Source of the DNA: Pseudorhizobium banfieldiae
GTDB taxonomy: Bacteria > Pseudomonadota > Alphaproteobacteria > Rhizobiales > Rhizobiaceae
Direction: 5' to 3'
Assembly: GCF_000967425.1 (NCBI RefSeq)
Contig: NZ_FO082820.1
Span: 3,731,501-3,795,500, forward strand
Length of the DNA: 64,000 nucleotides
Shown: positions 37,747-47,968 of the stretch, one piece after another
How the letters are laid out: each line of letters begins with the position of its first letter
Position numbering within the stretch: position 1 is the first letter of the stretch
The notes under the pieces: generated by a model
Seen by the model: the letters and a program-made list of their open reading frames with translations, nothing else
Databases searched by the model: none
Told to the model about the DNA's origin: nothing
Position numbers and translations under genes: made by a program

Positions 37747-38361
37747 TCAAACCTTTGGCCGGAGTCCGCTGATTTCGAGGATCACTGAGTCGTTCTCGAC
37801 GGCGCTGGTATGTATTACCAGATCAAAGTCCCAGTCGCTACGCGCTTTCTCTACCTCGCGCTGGTAATCCCGGCCTTTGTGGAGAAGGGCACGGCAGGAT
37901 TTTCCGACCATCCAGGGGGAGGAGTAGCGAAACAGCAGGTTGAGCTCGGCCAATGCTCGTGCGGAAATCATGTCGCAATGGGCAATCTTCGTTTGAGCCT
38001 CTTCGATCCGGCCGGGGTATACAGAGCCCCTCGCCCCGCACTCCATCAGCGCCACCCGTAGGAACGCTGCCTTCTTCTGATTGCTTTCAACCAGATGCAC
38101 GAAGCCATCATTTGCCTCAGCAAGCAATATGGCCGTCACGATGCCAGGGAAACCACCGCCGGAGCCGAGATCGATCCATTCAGCTGGCTGCGGGTGGATC
38201 TGAAACACCTGAGCACTGTCCTCGATGTGACGGCTCCAGACTTCCTCCAGGGTCGATGGTGCAACGAGGTTGATGCGCTTCGCCCATTTTTGGAAAAGCT
38301 CTGCGAAATGCTCTAGCCGCTGATGCGTTTCACGTGAAACAGGCCTGCCGTTCAACAACAT
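37747..38361 (-). CDS. rsmG: 16S rRNA m7G527 methyltransferase
   Basis: A 204-residue SAM-dependent methyltransferase (formerly GidB). The SAM site is [20 protein letters not shown] near residue 66, preceded by [18 protein letters not shown]. The later [19 protein letters not shown] and [17 protein letters not shown] are typical. Its ATG overlaps the mnmG stop by one base (TAATG), so it is coupled to mnmG. A parS palindrome lies inside its first codons. Confidence 0.95.
   Translation of the reverse strand: MLLNGRPVSRETHQRLEHFAELFQKWAKRINLVAPSTLEEVWSRHIEDSAQVFQIHPQPAEWIDLGSGGGFPGIVTAILLAEANDGFVHLVESNQKKAAFLRVALMECGARGSVYPGRIEEAQTKIAHCDMISARALAELNLLFRYSSPWMVGKSCRALLHKGRDYQREVEKARSDWDFDLVIHTSAVENDSVILEISGLRPKV
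38326..38341. other. parS site within 5' end of rsmG
   Basis: CGTTTCACGTGAAACA contains the perfect 14-bp palindrome GTTTCACGTGAAAC of the bacterial parS consensus. It encodes residues near the N-terminus of RsmG ([10 protein letters not shown] on the minus strand). It is about 1.4 kb from parB. Confidence 0.9.
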
Positions 38362-40235
38362 TACGATACGCGTTCCTTATGCTCTCTCTCCTGCCTACGA
38401 AGATTGGCGAGGAGCAGGGCGGATGCGGCTGGAGTCATTCCCTCAATTCGAGAAGCATGGGCCAGATTCGCTGGTCTCAGGCTCGAAAGCTTCGTCTTTA
38501 ACTCATTGGAGAGACCAGACAGTACTTGGTAGTCAAAGTCCGGTGGTATGGACACCCCCTCGTCACGCCGAAGAGCCAGAACGTCGCTCTCCTGCCTCTC
38601 GAGATAAACTGCATAACCGGCTTCGATCTTGAGAGCAGCTGCGGTGCGTTCCGACATCGCGCGGAGTTCCGGCCAAATCGCGCGGATCTTCTCCGGATCG
38701 ATATCAGGATACGCAAGAAGGTCTATGGCCGTGCGGCGTTGTCCATCCCGGTTAAGACTAATGCCGAATCGTTCCGCCTCGTTTGGCGTTACCGAAACAC
38801 TCGTCAGCTGACCCCGCCAATCCTCAAGGTCGTTCTCGTACCTCTCAAACCGTTCCCTTCTTACTGTCGAAACCAGCCCGAGCTCAACGCCTACCGGCGT
38901 GAGCCGCTCATCAGCATTATCTGCTCGGAGCGACAGCCGGTATTCGGCGCGCGAGGTGAACATCCTATAGGGCTCGGTAACCCCTCGGCTGGTCAGATCG
39001 TCGATCATGACGCCGATATAGGAGCTGGAACGGCTGAAGGTATACGTATCTTGATCACCTGCAAGACGAGCGGCATTGAGGCCCGCTACAAGCCCCTGCG
39101 CGGCGGCTTCCTCATATCCTGTGGTTCCGTTGATCTGCCCGGCAAGGAAAAGGCCGGGCATCTTGCGGAGTTGCAGAGATGAAGAGAGTTCTCGAGGGTC
39201 GACGTGGTCGTATTCAATGGCGTAGCCCGGCTGCAGGATCCGAGCGTGTTCGAGCCCCGGTATGCTATGGATGAACGCTTCCTGTACGTCAGCGGGCAGG
39301 GAGGTGGAAATGCCGTTAGGGTAAACGGTATCATCATCGAGACCCTCTGGCTCCAGGAAAATCTGATGACCGTCTCGTTCGCCGAAGCGGACGATTTTGT
39401 CTTCAATTGAGGGGCAGTAACGTGGGCCAACGCCTTCGATCTGGCCAGAGTACATAGCGGATCGGTGAATGTTCTCTTCGATAATCCGATGAGTGACGCT
39501 GGTCGTCCGGGTGATACCGCAGGCAATCTGTGGCGTCGTTATGGCCTCCGTGAGGAACGAGAACGGGACCGGATCTTTATCTGCTTCCTGGCGCCCGATA
39601 CCATCCCAGTCGATTGTGGTTCCATCAAGCCGGGCCGGCGTGCCGGTCTTAAGTCGCCCAAGGCGTAAGCCGAGTTGTTCGAGGGTTGCGGATAGCCCCA
39701 CTGACGGTCCTTCGCCCATTCGCCCCGCCGGAAAGCGTTCAGATCCGATATGGATAAGGCCGCGCAGGAAGGTGCCGGTTGTCAGAACGGCCGCCACACA
39801 TGCGTACCGTCGACCATCCGAGAGGATCACGCCCGCAACTTTCCCTTCCGTGACGTCCAGATCGAAAACATCGCCTTCGACCACATCAAGATTGACATGA
39901 TTGAAAATCTCGCGCTGCATTCCTTCACGATATAGCCTCCGATCAGCCTGGGTACGCGGCCCACGAACAGCCGGGCCCTTGCGCCGATTCAGCATGCGAA
40001 ACTGGATACCGGCTGCGTCTGCGACGCGACCCATCAGGCCATCCAGCGCATCCACTTCCCGAACCAGATGGCCTTTGCCGAGGCCGCCAATAGCGGGATT
40101 GCAGGACATCACGCCGATAGTGTCTCGGCGATGGGTCACAAGCGCCGTCCGCGCTCCCGTCCGTGCTGCGGCGCTGGCCGCCTCGCAACCGGCGTGGCCT
40201 CCGCCAATTACAATCACGTCATATCGCTTGTTCAT
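38361..40235 (-). CDS. mnmG: tRNA uridine 5-carboxymethylaminomethyl enzyme MnmG
   Basis: A 624-residue FAD protein (GidA) that with MnmE modifies the wobble uridine of tRNAs. The dinucleotide-binding site is [19 protein letters not shown] near residue 8. [20 protein letters not shown] near 44 and [20 protein letters not shown] near 84 are family signatures, followed by [19 protein letters not shown]. The C-terminal helical domain ([20 protein letters not shown]) binds MnmE/tRNA. Length is standard. It lies between mnmE and rsmG, both on the same strand. Confidence 0.97.
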   Translation of the reverse strand: MNKRYDVIVIGGGHAGCEAASAAARTGARTALVTHRRDTIGVMSCNPAIGGLGKGHLVREVDALDGLMGRVADAAGIQFRMLNRRKGPAVRGPRTQADRRLYREGMQREIFNHVNLDVVEGDVFDLDVTEGKVAGVILSDGRRYACVAAVLTTGTFLRGLIHIGSERFPAGRMGEGPSVGLSATLEQLGLRLGRLKTGTPARLDGTTIDWDGIGRQEADKDPVPFSFLTEAITTPQIACGITRTTSVTHRIIEENIHRSAMYSGQIEGVGPRYCPSIEDKIVRFGERDGHQIFLEPEGLDDDTVYPNGISTSLPADVQEAFIHSIPGLEHARILQPGYAIEYDHVDPRELSSSLQLRKMPGLFLAGQINGTTGYEEAAAQGLVAGLNAARLAGDQDTYTFSRSSSYIGVMIDDLTSRGVTEPYRMFTSRAEYRLSLRADNADERLTPVGVELGLVSTVRRERFERYENDLEDWRGQLTSVSVTPNEAERFGISLNRDGQRRTAIDLLAYPDIDPEKIRAIWPELRAMSERTAAALKIEAGYAVYLERQESDVLALRRDEGVSIPPDFDYQVLSGLSNELKTKLSSLRPANLAHASRIEGMTPAASALLLANLRRQEREHKERVS

Positions 40236-40252
40236 GGTCCACCTGCGGTGAG

Positions 40253-40268
40253 TGTTTCACGTGAATCA
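40253..40268. other. parS site between mnmE and mnmG
   Basis: TGTTTCACGTGAATCA matches the 16-bp parS consensus TGTTTCACGTGAAACA at 15 positions. It lies in the 35-base gap between the mnmE stop and the mnmG start. Confidence 0.85.
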
Positions 40269-40270
40269 CG

Positions 40271-41572
40271 TTACTTGCCGATACAAAACTGTGAAAATAT
40301 GACGTTGAGTAGCTGCTCCACGTCCACCTGGCCCGTAATTCGTCCCAAAGCGGTCGCTGCTCCCCGCAGATGCTCTGCCCGCAGCTCCAGCTCGGTTTCG
40401 TCTAGCGCTGATCGGAGATGAAGGGAAGTATCTTGCAGCAACGCCACCTGACGGCCGCGCATCGGTGCAACCGAGCCGTCCCAAGCGGACTGAATCCGGC
40501 TAACGATAGCCTTGCGAAGTGAGCCTACTCCTTCACCCGTCACGGTCGACAGGTATATATCATAGCTAGGCGCCCGCCGGTGAATGTCGAGCTTTGTCCC
40601 GACACGGAGCGCATGCGGTGATAGAGGAGCCTGCAAAGGCTCCGAACCAATTTCCTCCAGGTACAGAACGAGATCTGCCGTGTCGATCAACTGCCGGGCT
40701 CGGCGGATCCCCTCTTGCTCGATTACGTCTGAGGATTCGCGGATACCCGCCGTATCAAACACGCGCACCAGATATCCCTCGAGATCAAGATCAACGTGCA
40801 ACACATCGCGGGTAGTTCCCGCCAAATCGGTGACGATCGCCACGTCTCGCTGCGCCAGGTAGTTCAGCAGGCTCGATTTTCCCGAATTCGGCGGCCCGAC
40901 GATCGCGACCTTGAAACCATCACGAATGATCTCCCCCCCTTTTGCCGATTCCAGATGCTTCTCCAATTCGGTGCGAACTGCGGCGATGTCCGCCGTGACG
41001 CGTTCTCCAACGGAACCGGGCACATCGTCTTCGTCGGCGAAATCGAGTTCTGCTTCGATCATGGCTCGTGCATGGGTCAGCCTGCGGGCCCAGTCCTCAT
41101 ACAAATGAGACTGCCGACCGAAGCTCTGTTCCACTGCTAGGCGACGTTGCATCTCAGTCTCTGTCGCGATCAGCTCCGCCAGGCCTTCCGCCTCCACCAG
41201 GTCTAAACGGCCGTTCTCGAAGGCCCTGCGCGAAAACTCACCCGCTTCCGCCAACCTGAAGCCGGGTAACGCCGCAAGTTGCGAGTAGACAGCGTTTACC
41301 ACCGCTCTGCTTCCATGCAGTTGGAGTTCGACGACGTCCTCGCCGGTGAAGGAATGCGGTGCTGGAAAGGTCAAGACGAGCGCTTCGTCGATCAGTTGCT
41401 CTTCCCGATCCAGTATCCTCCGGAGTGCCGCCTTGCGTGGGGGAGGTTGCCTCCCTCCTGTCAGTCGCATCAATGCAGGGAATGCCGCCGGGCCACTGAT
41501 ACGCAGGACAGCGACACCCGCCGGCAAGCTACCGCTGGAAAGCGCGAAGATCGTATCTGTCGTGCCACTCAT
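40271..41572 (-). CDS. mnmE: tRNA modification GTPase MnmE
   Basis: A 433-residue K+-dependent GTPase (TrmE). The N-terminal formyl-THF-binding domain (DTIFALSSGSLPAGVAVLRI, then SFTGEDVVELQLHG) is followed by the inserted G domain with GPPNSGKSSLLNYLAQRD near residue 227, TDLAGTTRDVLHVDL near 250 and DTAGIRESSDVIEQEG. The C-terminal motif is FCIGK with the functional Cys. All motifs are intact. It lies downstream of rho after a terminator and upstream of mnmG. Confidence 0.97.
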   Translation of the reverse strand: MSGTTDTIFALSSGSLPAGVAVLRISGPAAFPALMRLTGGRQPPPRKAALRRILDREEQLIDEALVLTFPAPHSFTGEDVVELQLHGSRAVVNAVYSQLAALPGFRLAEAGEFSRRAFENGRLDLVEAEGLAELIATETEMQRRLAVEQSFGRQSHLYEDWARRLTHARAMIEAELDFADEDDVPGSVGERVTADIAAVRTELEKHLESAKGGEIIRDGFKVAIVGPPNSGKSSLLNYLAQRDVAIVTDLAGTTRDVLHVDLDLEGYLVRVFDTAGIRESSDVIEQEGIRRARQLIDTADLVLYLEEIGSEPLQAPLSPHALRVGTKLDIHRRAPSYDIYLSTVTGEGVGSLRKAIVSRIQSAWDGSVAPMRGRQVALLQDTSLHLRSALDETELELRAEHLRGAATALGRITGQVDVEQLLNVIFSQFCIGK

Positions 41573-41596
41573 CCTTGCTGCCTCGACCGGAAAGCC

Positions 41597-41625
41597 AAAA
41601 GCGCCCGGCCGGGCCGAGCGCTTTT
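41597..41625 (-). terminator. Terminator between rho and mnmE
   Basis: AAAAGCGC and GCGCTTTT pair around a GC-rich 13-base centre, 23 bases past the rho stop on the minus strand, with a T-tract on the downstream side. It ends the rho transcript. Confidence 0.75.
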
Positions 41626-41647
41626 GTAGCGTGAATCCGGCTAATGA

Positions 41648-42913
41648 TTAAGTGTTCATCGAGTCGAAGAAATCGCCGTTGTTCTTCGTCTGCTTCAGCT
41701 TGTCGATAAGGAACTCGATCGCATCGGTCGTGCCCATAGGCGCAAGGATACGGCGAAGCACGAAGATCTTCTGCAGATCCTGGCGCGGCACGAGGAGATC
41801 TTCCTTGCGTGTACCGGACTTGAGAATGTCCATGGCAGGGAAGATGCGCTTGTCGGCAACCTTGCGGTCCAGGACGATTTCGGAGTTGCCGGTTCCCTTG
41901 AACTCTTCGAAGATGACTTCATCCATGCGGCTGCCGGTGTCGATCAGCGCCGTCGCGATGATCGTCAGCGATCCACCTTCCTCAATGTTGCGAGCGGCAC
42001 CAAAGAAACGCTTCGGGCGCTGCAGCGCGTTGGCGTCGACACCACCGGTCAACACCTTGCCGGATGACGGTACCACGGTGTTGTAGGCGCGGCCGAGACG
42101 GGTGATCGAATCCAGCAGGATGACGACGTCGCGACCGTGTTCCACAAGGCGCTTTGCCTTCTCGATTACCATTTCGGCAACCTGAACGTGGCGCACAGCC
42201 GGCTCATCGAAGGTGGAGGAGACAACCTCGCCCCGGACCGATCTCTGCATGTCCGTCACTTCTTCCGGACGCTCGTCGATGAGGAGGACGATCAGATAGC
42301 ATTCCGGATGGTTGGCGGTGATGGAATGCGCGATGTTCTGCAACAGCACCGTCTTACCTGTTCGCGGCGGGGCAACGATCAAGCCGCGCTGACCCTTGCC
42401 GAGCGGTGCCACGAGATCGATCACACGCGCTGACAGATCCTTTGACGTCGGGACATCGAGTTCCATCTTGAACCGCTCATTGGGATAGAGCGGTGTCAGG
42501 TTGTCGAAGTGGACCTTGTGACGGATCTTCTCCGGATCATCGAAATTGATCGTGTTGACCTTCAGAAGCGCGAAATACCGCTCGCCTTCCTTCGGGCCCC
42601 GGATCGGCCCTTCGACAGTATCGCCCGTCTTCAGCGAAAACCGGCGGATCTGGGAGGGTGAAATGTAGATGTCATCCGGGCCAGGAAGATAGTTAGCGTT
42701 CGCGGAGCGAAGGAAGCCAAAGCCATCCTGCAGGACTTCCACCACGCCTTCGCCGATGATTTCAACATCCTGGCTGGCCAGAACCTTCAGGATCGCGAAC
42801 ATAAGCTCCTGCTTGCGCATCGTGCTGGCGTTCTCGACCTCGAGCGATTCGGCAAAGGTCAGCAGGTCGGTTGGCGACTTGCTCTTGAGTTCTTGAAGCT
42901 TCATTTCAGCCAT
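41648..42913 (-). CDS. rho: Transcription termination factor Rho
   Basis: A 421-residue hexameric RNA helicase. The N-terminal Rho-N/cold-shock-like RNA-binding domains include [19 protein letters not shown] and [20 protein letters not shown]. The Walker A is [19 protein letters not shown] near residue 177 and Walker B is [16 protein letters not shown] near 263; the Q- and R-loops follow ([19 protein letters not shown]). The 175-base gap upstream, before hemJ's stop, shows no obvious operator; rho genes are often autoregulated through their leader, which I could not test here. Confidence 0.98.
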   Translation of the reverse strand: MAEMKLQELKSKSPTDLLTFAESLEVENASTMRKQELMFAILKVLASQDVEIIGEGVVEVLQDGFGFLRSANANYLPGPDDIYISPSQIRRFSLKTGDTVEGPIRGPKEGERYFALLKVNTINFDDPEKIRHKVHFDNLTPLYPNERFKMELDVPTSKDLSARVIDLVAPLGKGQRGLIVAPPRTGKTVLLQNIAHSITANHPECYLIVLLIDERPEEVTDMQRSVRGEVVSSTFDEPAVRHVQVAEMVIEKAKRLVEHGRDVVILLDSITRLGRAYNTVVPSSGKVLTGGVDANALQRPKRFFGAARNIEEGGSLTIIATALIDTGSRMDEVIFEEFKGTGNSEIVLDRKVADKRIFPAMDILKSGTRKEDLLVPRQDLQKIFVLRRILAPMGTTDAIEFLIDKLKQTKNNGDFFDSMNT

Positions 42914-43088
42914 GAAGGGACCACGTTAGAGGCGATGAGGGAAAAGGGCGTGCCGGTGAAAATCTCGCCGCGGAGGTTTCCGGGGAGGAGTGGGATTACA
43001 AGCATGCCACGAGATGAGATGGCAGGAAAATAGCGAGTCATGCCGGCCCTCGCAAGGGGAAACGTACAGGTAGCGGCAGAAACCGCAA

Positions 43089-43634
43089 TCAGAAGGGCTT
43101 GACCACGACCAGGATGACGATCGCGATCATCAACAGGGTAGGCGCCTCGTTCATCATTCGCCAGTAACGAGCAGTCCGACGTGGCCCGTCGGCGGCGAAG
43201 GCACGCACTGCGCGGCTGAACATGACGTGCACCACCGTCAGGAGAACCACCAGCGCGATCTTGGCGTGCAGCCAACCTCCCTGGAAGGCAAAGCTCTCCC
43301 AGGCGAGGTAGAGGCCCAGCAGCCAGGTGATCATCATCGCCGGGTTCATGATCACCTTCAGCAGGCGACGCTCCATCACCTTGAAGGTTTCCGACTGGAC
43401 GGAACCCACTTCGGCGTCCGTATGGTAGATGAACAGCCGCGGAAGGTAGAACAGGCCTGCCATCCACGAGATCACCGCAATGATGTGCAGGGCCTTCATC
43501 CAAAGCCCGAAACTGTCCGGCTGAAGAACATAAAGGACTGCGATCAGCGCGACGAAGACGCCGATCGCGACAAAGGCTTTCCGTGACGCTCTCCGTCCGG
43601 CAGCTTCACTCGTTTGCCGATCCACATCCATCAT
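43089..43634 (-). CDS. hemJ: Protoporphyrinogen oxidase HemJ
   Basis: A 181-residue integral membrane protein with four or five hydrophobic segments. Conserved segments are [20 protein letters not shown] near residue 48 (the His is the heme-ligand candidate), [12 protein letters not shown] and [16 protein letters not shown]. HemJ oxidises protoporphyrinogen IX to protoporphyrin IX in heme synthesis and replaces HemG/HemY in most alphaproteobacteria. The ATG overlaps the hemE stop by four bases, so the pair is coupled in one heme operon. Confidence 0.93.
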   Translation of the reverse strand: MMDVDRQTSEAAGRRASRKAFVAIGVFVALIAVLYVLQPDSFGLWMKALHIIAVISWMAGLFYLPRLFIYHTDAEVGSVQSETFKVMERRLLKVIMNPAMMITWLLGLYLAWESFAFQGGWLHAKIALVVLLTVVHVMFSRAVRAFAADGPRRTARYWRMMNEAPTLLMIAIVILVVVKPF

Positions 43635-44665
43635 GGCATGTATCCGCGGACCCGACGGACCAGATCGCTCACATGCGCGGGATCCGCCTCCGGCGTAATG
43701 CCGTGGCCGAGATTGAAAATCAGCGGTCCATTTCCGAGTGCCTGCAGGATAGCATCGATACCCTCCTCAAGGGCCTGCCCCCCCGCGACAACCCGCATAG
43801 GATCTAGATTTCCCTGTATGGGACCATCCTTCTGCAACTCCACGGCAAAGGAGAGGGGAACGCTCCAGTCAAGACCAATGGCATTCGCATCGGTATCCTG
43901 ACGATAAGACCTCAAGTTCATGCCCGCGCCTTTGGCGAAGGCAATGATCCTAGCCCCAGGACGCGCTGCTCTCACGGTCCGGATCATGCGCGCCACCGGC
44001 CGAACTGCATAGGCTTTAAACTCACGCTCACCGAGAACTCCCGCCCACGAGTCGAAGATCTGCACCGCATCCGCACCGGCATCGATCTGCGCGATCAGGT
44101 ACTCCGCCGAAACATCGGCAAGAAAATCCAGAAGCCGCAGAAACAGGTCCGGATTGCGGTAGGCGAATAGCCGCGCCGGCGCCTGGTCCGGCGTCCCATG
44201 ACCCGCGATCATGTAGGTCGCCACCGTCCATGGCGCACCACAAAAACCCAGAAGCGTCGTCTCCTCCGGAAGCTCGCGGCGAAGGCGGCGGACGGTTTCA
44301 AGCACAGGGGCAAGATGCGAGAGCACACCCTCCGCATCCAGCTTCTCAATGCCTGCGACATCGATTGGGTCCATCTGCGGCCCCTCGCCCTGCACGAAGC
44401 GGACATTACGTTTCAAGACATCCGGAATGACAAGGATGTCGGAAAACAGGATTGCCGCGTCGAAACCGTATCTGCGGATCGGCTGCAAGGTTACCTCGAC
44501 CGCATAGTCCGGAGAATAACAGAGATCCAGGAAGCTTCCCGCCTTCGCTCTCGTTTCCCGGTACTCGGGGAGGTAACGGCCTGCCTGCCTCATAAGCCAG
44601 ATGGGAGGAGGCGTGACCGTTTTGCCTTCCAGCACGTCGACAATCTTCCGGGATGGGCCGGGCAC
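43631..44665 (-). CDS. hemE: Uroporphyrinogen decarboxylase
   Basis: A 344-residue enzyme converting uroporphyrinogen III to coproporphyrinogen III. The N-terminal signature [20 protein letters not shown] near residue 20 carries the substrate Arg residues. [13 protein letters not shown] (catalytic Asp) near 72, [14 protein letters not shown] near 140 and the C-terminal [16 protein letters not shown] complete the family pattern. hemE is the standard left-hand neighbour of the chromosomal origin in alphaproteobacteria. Confidence 0.97.
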   Translation of the reverse strand: MPGPSRKIVDVLEGKTVTPPPIWLMRQAGRYLPEYRETRAKAGSFLDLCYSPDYAVEVTLQPIRRYGFDAAILFSDILVIPDVLKRNVRFVQGEGPQMDPIDVAGIEKLDAEGVLSHLAPVLETVRRLRRELPEETTLLGFCGAPWTVATYMIAGHGTPDQAPARLFAYRNPDLFLRLLDFLADVSAEYLIAQIDAGADAVQIFDSWAGVLGEREFKAYAVRPVARMIRTVRAARPGARIIAFAKGAGMNLRSYRQDTDANAIGLDWSVPLSFAVELQKDGPIQGNLDPMRVVAGGQALEEGIDAILQALGNGPLIFNLGHGITPEADPAHVSDLVRRVRGYMP

Positions 44666-44817
44666 GTGTTTCTCCTAAAATAGATAAAGATCTTTATAGG
44701 GTTTCTATTTCTTAGAGTCGGTGGGTATCAAGGATTAAACGTCATCCACCATTGCCGCGACGATCCGCCGCCGACCATGAACGACGGGAAGAGACTCGTC
44801 CACATTAGACGCCCGGG

Positions 44818-44826
44818 CGTGGATAA
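44818..44826 (-). other. DnaA box (one mismatch)
   Basis: CGTGGATAA differs at one position from TGTGGATAA, the complement of TTATCCACA. Confidence 0.65.
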
Positions 44827-44880
44827 ACGGATTCGTGATATGAAATCAGGATGATGCCAATCTCACAGAACAACCTTGCC

Positions 44881-44889
44881 TGTGGAAAA
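44881..44889 (-). other. DnaA box (one mismatch)
   Basis: TGTGGAAAA differs at one position from TGTGGATAA. Confidence 0.6.
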
Positions 44890-44970
44890 CCTGTTGACTT
44901 TCTTCATCGAACCAACGCTTGTCCATATTGCCCACATACAGCCGCGGACGTTCTTCGTACGCCATCGAGG

Positions 44971-44979
44971 TGTGGATAA
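44971..44979 (-). other. DnaA box (perfect)
   Basis: TGTGGATAA is the exact complement of the consensus TTATCCACA. Confidence 0.85.
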
Positions 44980-45038
44980 AGCGGAGGTTACCCCGCGCCT
45001 CGGGCTCCGCCTGGCTGAACCCCACCCGCTCTCCCGGT

Positions 45039-45047
45039 TTATCAACA
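45039..45047 (+). other. DnaA box (one mismatch)
   Basis: TTATCAACA differs at one position from TTATCCACA. It lies 16 bases before the ppsR start codon, so DnaA binding there could also affect ppsR. Confidence 0.65.
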
Positions 45048-45063
45048 GAGGGACCAGAACAGC

Positions 45064-45885
45064 GTGGAGAACCGCAAAAACTACTTCCATCTGCACCTGA
45101 TTTCTGACTCGACGGGGGAGACTCTGATGTCGGCGGGCAGGGCGGTCTCCGCGCAATTTCAGGCCTATGCGGCCATCGAGCACATCTACCCGCTTATCAG
45201 AAGCCGGCGACAGCTCGCCTCCGTATTGGAATCGATCGACCGCGAACCCGGCATCGTTCTCTATACGATCGTGGACGAGGAACTCGCCCGCCTGCTCGAC
45301 CTCCGCTGCCGCGATCTCGGCACCCCGTGTGTCAATCTGCTCGAACCGGTGATGACGACATTCCAGACCTATCTCGGTTCCCCCTCCCGTCGGCGGGTCG
45401 GGGCTCAACATGCACTCGACGCCGATTATTTCGCCCGGATGGAAGCGTTGAACTTCACCATGGATCACGATGATGGCCAGTTGCCGGAGGATTATGATCA
45501 GGCAGACGTGGTGCTGATCGGCATAAGCCGGACCTCCAAGACGCCCACAAGTATCTATCTCGCTAATCGCGGCATCAAGACAGCGAACCTGCCTGTCGTC
45601 CTCGGCATGGAGCTTCCGGACAGCTTGCTTAAGGCAACGCGACCACTGATCGTCGGCCTCATCGCGACGTCCGACCGCATTGCTCAGGTGCGTGAGAACC
45701 GCGAGCTCGGTGTGACGCAGGGCTTTGATCGTAGGGACTACACGGATCGGGCCAATATCCAGGAGGAGCTGAAATATGCCCGTAGCCTTTGCGCCCGCCA
45801 CGGATGGCCGTTGATCGACGTCACCCGGCGATCGATAGAAGAGACAGCGGCGGCTATCGTTGCGTTGCGACCCCGCCTCAGGTAA
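45064..45885 (+). CDS. ppsR: PPDK/PEP synthase regulatory kinase-phosphorylase (DUF299)
   Basis: A 273-residue protein of the DUF299 (PSRP/PDRP) family, bifunctional ADP-dependent kinase and Pi-dependent phosphorylase of pyruvate phosphate dikinase or PEP synthase. Marks are [20 protein letters not shown] near residue 8, the P-loop-like [20 protein letters not shown] near 150 and [20 protein letters not shown] near 220. The start is GTG ([10 protein letters not shown]). Which target it controls cannot be told; PPDK is usual in rhizobia. First gene to the right of oriC, followed by maf 31 bases later. Confidence 0.92.
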   Translation: MENRKNYFHLHLISDSTGETLMSAGRAVSAQFQAYAAIEHIYPLIRSRRQLASVLESIDREPGIVLYTIVDEELARLLDLRCRDLGTPCVNLLEPVMTTFQTYLGSPSRRRVGAQHALDADYFARMEALNFTMDHDDGQLPEDYDQADVVLIGISRTSKTPTSIYLANRGIKTANLPVVLGMELPDSLLKATRPLIVGLIATSDRIAQVRENRELGVTQGFDRRDYTDRANIQEELKYARSLCARHGWPLIDVTRRSIEETAAAIVALRPRLR

Positions 45886-45916
45886 GCGAAACGAACGATA
45901 CCCGGACCCCTCTTCC

Positions 45917-46513
45917 ATGACGTCTCTCATTCTCGCCTCGGCCAGCCCCTTTCGCCGCATGCTGCTGCAAAATGCCGGGCTTGCATTCGATGCTCACGCG
46001 GCAACCATTGATGAGCGAGCCATTCAAGAGCGTCTGCAGGAGATACATCCTACCCCGGAACATGTCGCTGTGGAGCTTGCAAAGGCGAAGGCGCTCGATG
46101 TTAGCCGCCATTTCCCGGGGATGCTGGTCCTGGGCAGCGACCAGACCATGTCGCTGGGAGAGCGCGTTTTCCATAAACCCGCCGACCTTGACGAAGCCCG
46201 CAGCCACATCGCCACCCTTGCGGGAAAGACCCATAGGCTGAACAGCGGTATTGCGTTGGTTCAGGACGGAGTGGTGCTCTGGGAGCACGTCTCTAGCGCA
46301 GACATGACGGTCCGCCCCCTGAGCGAAGCATTCATCGAACGTTACGTCGAGCGGTGCGGCGAGAAGCTCCTGTCGAGTGTCGGGGCATACCAACTCGAGG
46401 GGGAGGGTATTCATCTCTTCTCCGCAATCGAGGGTGACTACTTCACCATCCTGGGGCTTCCGATGCTGCCCCTCCTCGCCAAGCTGCGAGAACTCGGAGC
46501 CATCAATGGCTGA
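45917..46513 (+). CDS. Maf-like nucleotide pyrophosphatase
   Basis: A 198-residue Maf family protein. The N-terminus [19 protein letters not shown] (Ser-Pro-Arg phosphate site variant) is followed by [18 protein letters not shown] near residue 73 (catalytic Asp), [18 protein letters not shown] and [20 protein letters not shown]. Family enzymes hydrolyse non-canonical or modified NTPs and may influence division. The start at 45917 is the first Met giving the consensus N-terminus. It overlaps aroE by eight bases. Confidence 0.92.
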   Translation: MTSLILASASPFRRMLLQNAGLAFDAHAATIDERAIQERLQEIHPTPEHVAVELAKAKALDVSRHFPGMLVLGSDQTMSLGERVFHKPADLDEARSHIATLAGKTHRLNSGIALVQDGVVLWEHVSSADMTVRPLSEAFIERYVERCGEKLLSSVGAYQLEGEGIHLFSAIEGDYFTILGLPMLPLLAKLRELGAING

Positions 46514-47363
46514 TTCACGTGAAACAGGAATCATGGCTTTCGTCGCCGGCTGGCCCGTCAAGCATTCCCGCTCGCCGCTTATCCATCGGCACTGGCTGAA
46601 GACCTTCGGCATTGAGGGCGACTATCGGCTGGAGCCTGTGAAACCAGCAGACTTTCCGGCTTTCGTTGCGGATCTGAAATCTGGCGCTTCGATCTATGCT
46701 GGCGGAAACGTCACGATCCCTCACAAGGAGGCAGCCAGCGCGCTGGCGGATCGCTGCGATACCGTCGCCGAGGAACTGGGAGCCGCGAATACGCTCTGGA
46801 GGGAGGACGGGCGGCTCTGTGCCACCAATACCGATGTCCACGGTTTTGCTGCGAATCTCGACGAGCGCCATCCAGGATGGGACAAGGTCTCAAGGGCGGT
46901 CGTTCTTGGTGCAGGCGGCGCCAGCCGAGCTGTCATTCGAGCATTTCGTGATCGCGGCATCTCCGAAATCAACGTCGTCAACCGCACGCTCTCGCGGGCT
47001 GCCGAACTCGCGGATCGGTTTGGACCGACCATCCATGCCCATTCTATGGCGGCGCTTCCGGAAGTTATTCAAGGCGCGGGTCTCTTCGTCAACACGACGT
47101 CCCTCGGCATGGACGGGCAAGACGTCCCCGAGATCGACTTTTCGACCATGTCAATTGGGGCGCTCGTCACCGACATCGTCTACGTTCCGCTACAGACACC
47201 GATCCTGAAGCAGGCTGAAGCCCAGGGCCTAGCAACGGTGGACGGACTGGGAATGCTGCTTCATCAGGCTGTGCCTGGCTTTGAACGGTGGTTCGGGATC
47301 AGGCCTCAGGTCGACGAGACCTTGCGTTCACTGGTTATCGCCGACATGGAAAGGCAGCCATGA
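46506..47363 (+). CDS. aroE: Shikimate dehydrogenase
   Basis: A 285-residue NADPH-dependent enzyme of aromatic amino acid synthesis. Marks are [19 protein letters not shown] near residue 14 (shikimate Ser), [17 protein letters not shown] near 65 (catalytic Lys in TIPHK), [14 protein letters not shown] near 136 (NADP site) and [20 protein letters not shown] near the end. The ATG at 46506 overlaps the end of maf and places a parS site in codons 2-7; an alternative Met (residue 10, IMAFVAGWP) would exclude it. The stop overlaps coaE by four bases. Confidence 0.95.
   Translation: MADSRETGIMAFVAGWPVKHSRSPLIHRHWLKTFGIEGDYRLEPVKPADFPAFVADLKSGASIYAGGNVTIPHKEAASALADRCDTVAEELGAANTLWREDGRLCATNTDVHGFAANLDERHPGWDKVSRAVVLGAGGASRAVIRAFRDRGISEINVVNRTLSRAAELADRFGPTIHAHSMAALPEVIQGAGLFVNTTSLGMDGQDVPEIDFSTMSIGALVTDIVYVPLQTPILKQAEAQGLATVDGLGMLLHQAVPGFERWFGIRPQVDETLRSLVIADMERQP
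46511..46526. other. parS site in maf-aroE overlap
   Basis: TGATTCACGTGAAACA matches parS at 15 of 16 positions. It begins in the last codon of maf and covers aroE codons for Asp-Ser-Arg-Glu-Thr, so it is constrained by both genes. Confidence 0.85.
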
Positions 47364-47968
47364 TCGTCGTCGGCTTGACGGGCTCCATCGGAATGGGAAA
47401 GTCGACCACGGCGAGGATGTTTGCGGAAGCGGGAGTCCCGGTCAACGACGCCGACGCTGTAGTTCATGATCTCTACCGGTCCGAGGCCCTCGCGCCGATC
47501 GGCGACGCCTTTCCGGGGAGTATCAGAAACGGTATGGTCGACAGGCAGGAGCTTGCTCGGCAACTCGCGGAGAATCCGGCTAAGTTCCGTCGTCTGGAGG
47601 CGATCGTCCATCCTCTTGTTCGCAGGCGGGAAGGCGAGTTCGTGGAAGCCAATCGAGTAGCGGGCGCCGAGATGGTGGTGCTCGACATCCCCTTGCTCTT
47701 CGAGGTCGGGGGTGAGGATCGAGTGGATGTCGTCGTGGTCGTGACCTGTGATCCACAGATACAAAGGGCGCGGGTTCTTGCGCGGCCCGGCATGACCGAG
47801 GAGAAATTGAACATGATTCTGTCCCGGCAGATCCCGGATCAGGAAAAGCGCCGTCGAGCGGATTTCCTCATTGATACCGGAAGGGGATTGGAAGCAGCCC
47901 GGCAGCGCGTCGACGAAGTCATCGCAGCCCTGCGATCCGGAAAGAGAAGCGAGACAGCCAGTGCGTGA
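47360..47968 (+). CDS. coaE: Dephospho-CoA kinase
   Basis: A 202-residue kinase for the last step of coenzyme A synthesis. The P-loop is [20 protein letters not shown] near residue 4; [12 protein letters not shown] near 29, [15 protein letters not shown] near 82 and [18 protein letters not shown] near 105 are family marks. The ATG overlaps the aroE TGA (ATGA). Its end overlaps the dnaQ start by eight bases. This aroE-coaE-dnaQ order is conserved in alphaproteobacteria. Confidence 0.96.
   Translation: MIVVGLTGSIGMGKSTTARMFAEAGVPVNDADAVVHDLYRSEALAPIGDAFPGSIRNGMVDRQELARQLAENPAKFRRLEAIVHPLVRRREGEFVEANRVAGAEMVVLDIPLLFEVGGEDRVDVVVVVTCDPQIQRARVLARPGMTEEKLNMILSRQIPDQEKRRRADFLIDTGRGLEAARQRVDEVIAALRSGKRSETASA

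Larger units (their letters stand above)
44666..45063. other. oriC: Chromosomal replication origin (oriC), Cori type
   Basis: This is the 398-base non-coding gap between divergent hemE and ppsR, the position of oriC in Caulobacter, Brucella and Sinorhizobium. It contains a perfect DnaA box (TGTGGATAA, 44971-44979), three one-mismatch boxes (44818-44826, 44881-44889, 45039-45047) and a weaker TTGTCCATA at 44919. An AT-rich block at 44676-44714 contains the 14-bp palindrome ATAAAGATCTTTAT (44684-44697), a candidate unwinding element. Three GANTC sites (44715, 44793, 44830) lie within 120 bases. Gene strand flips across it. No ORF in it looks coding. No full CtrA box was seen. Confidence 0.85.

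Noticed and set aside
44660..44675. CACGTGTTTC at the hemE start as a possible parS
   Set aside because: The arms are in the wrong orientation around CACGTG (GGCACGTGTTTC), so it is not a parS palindrome.
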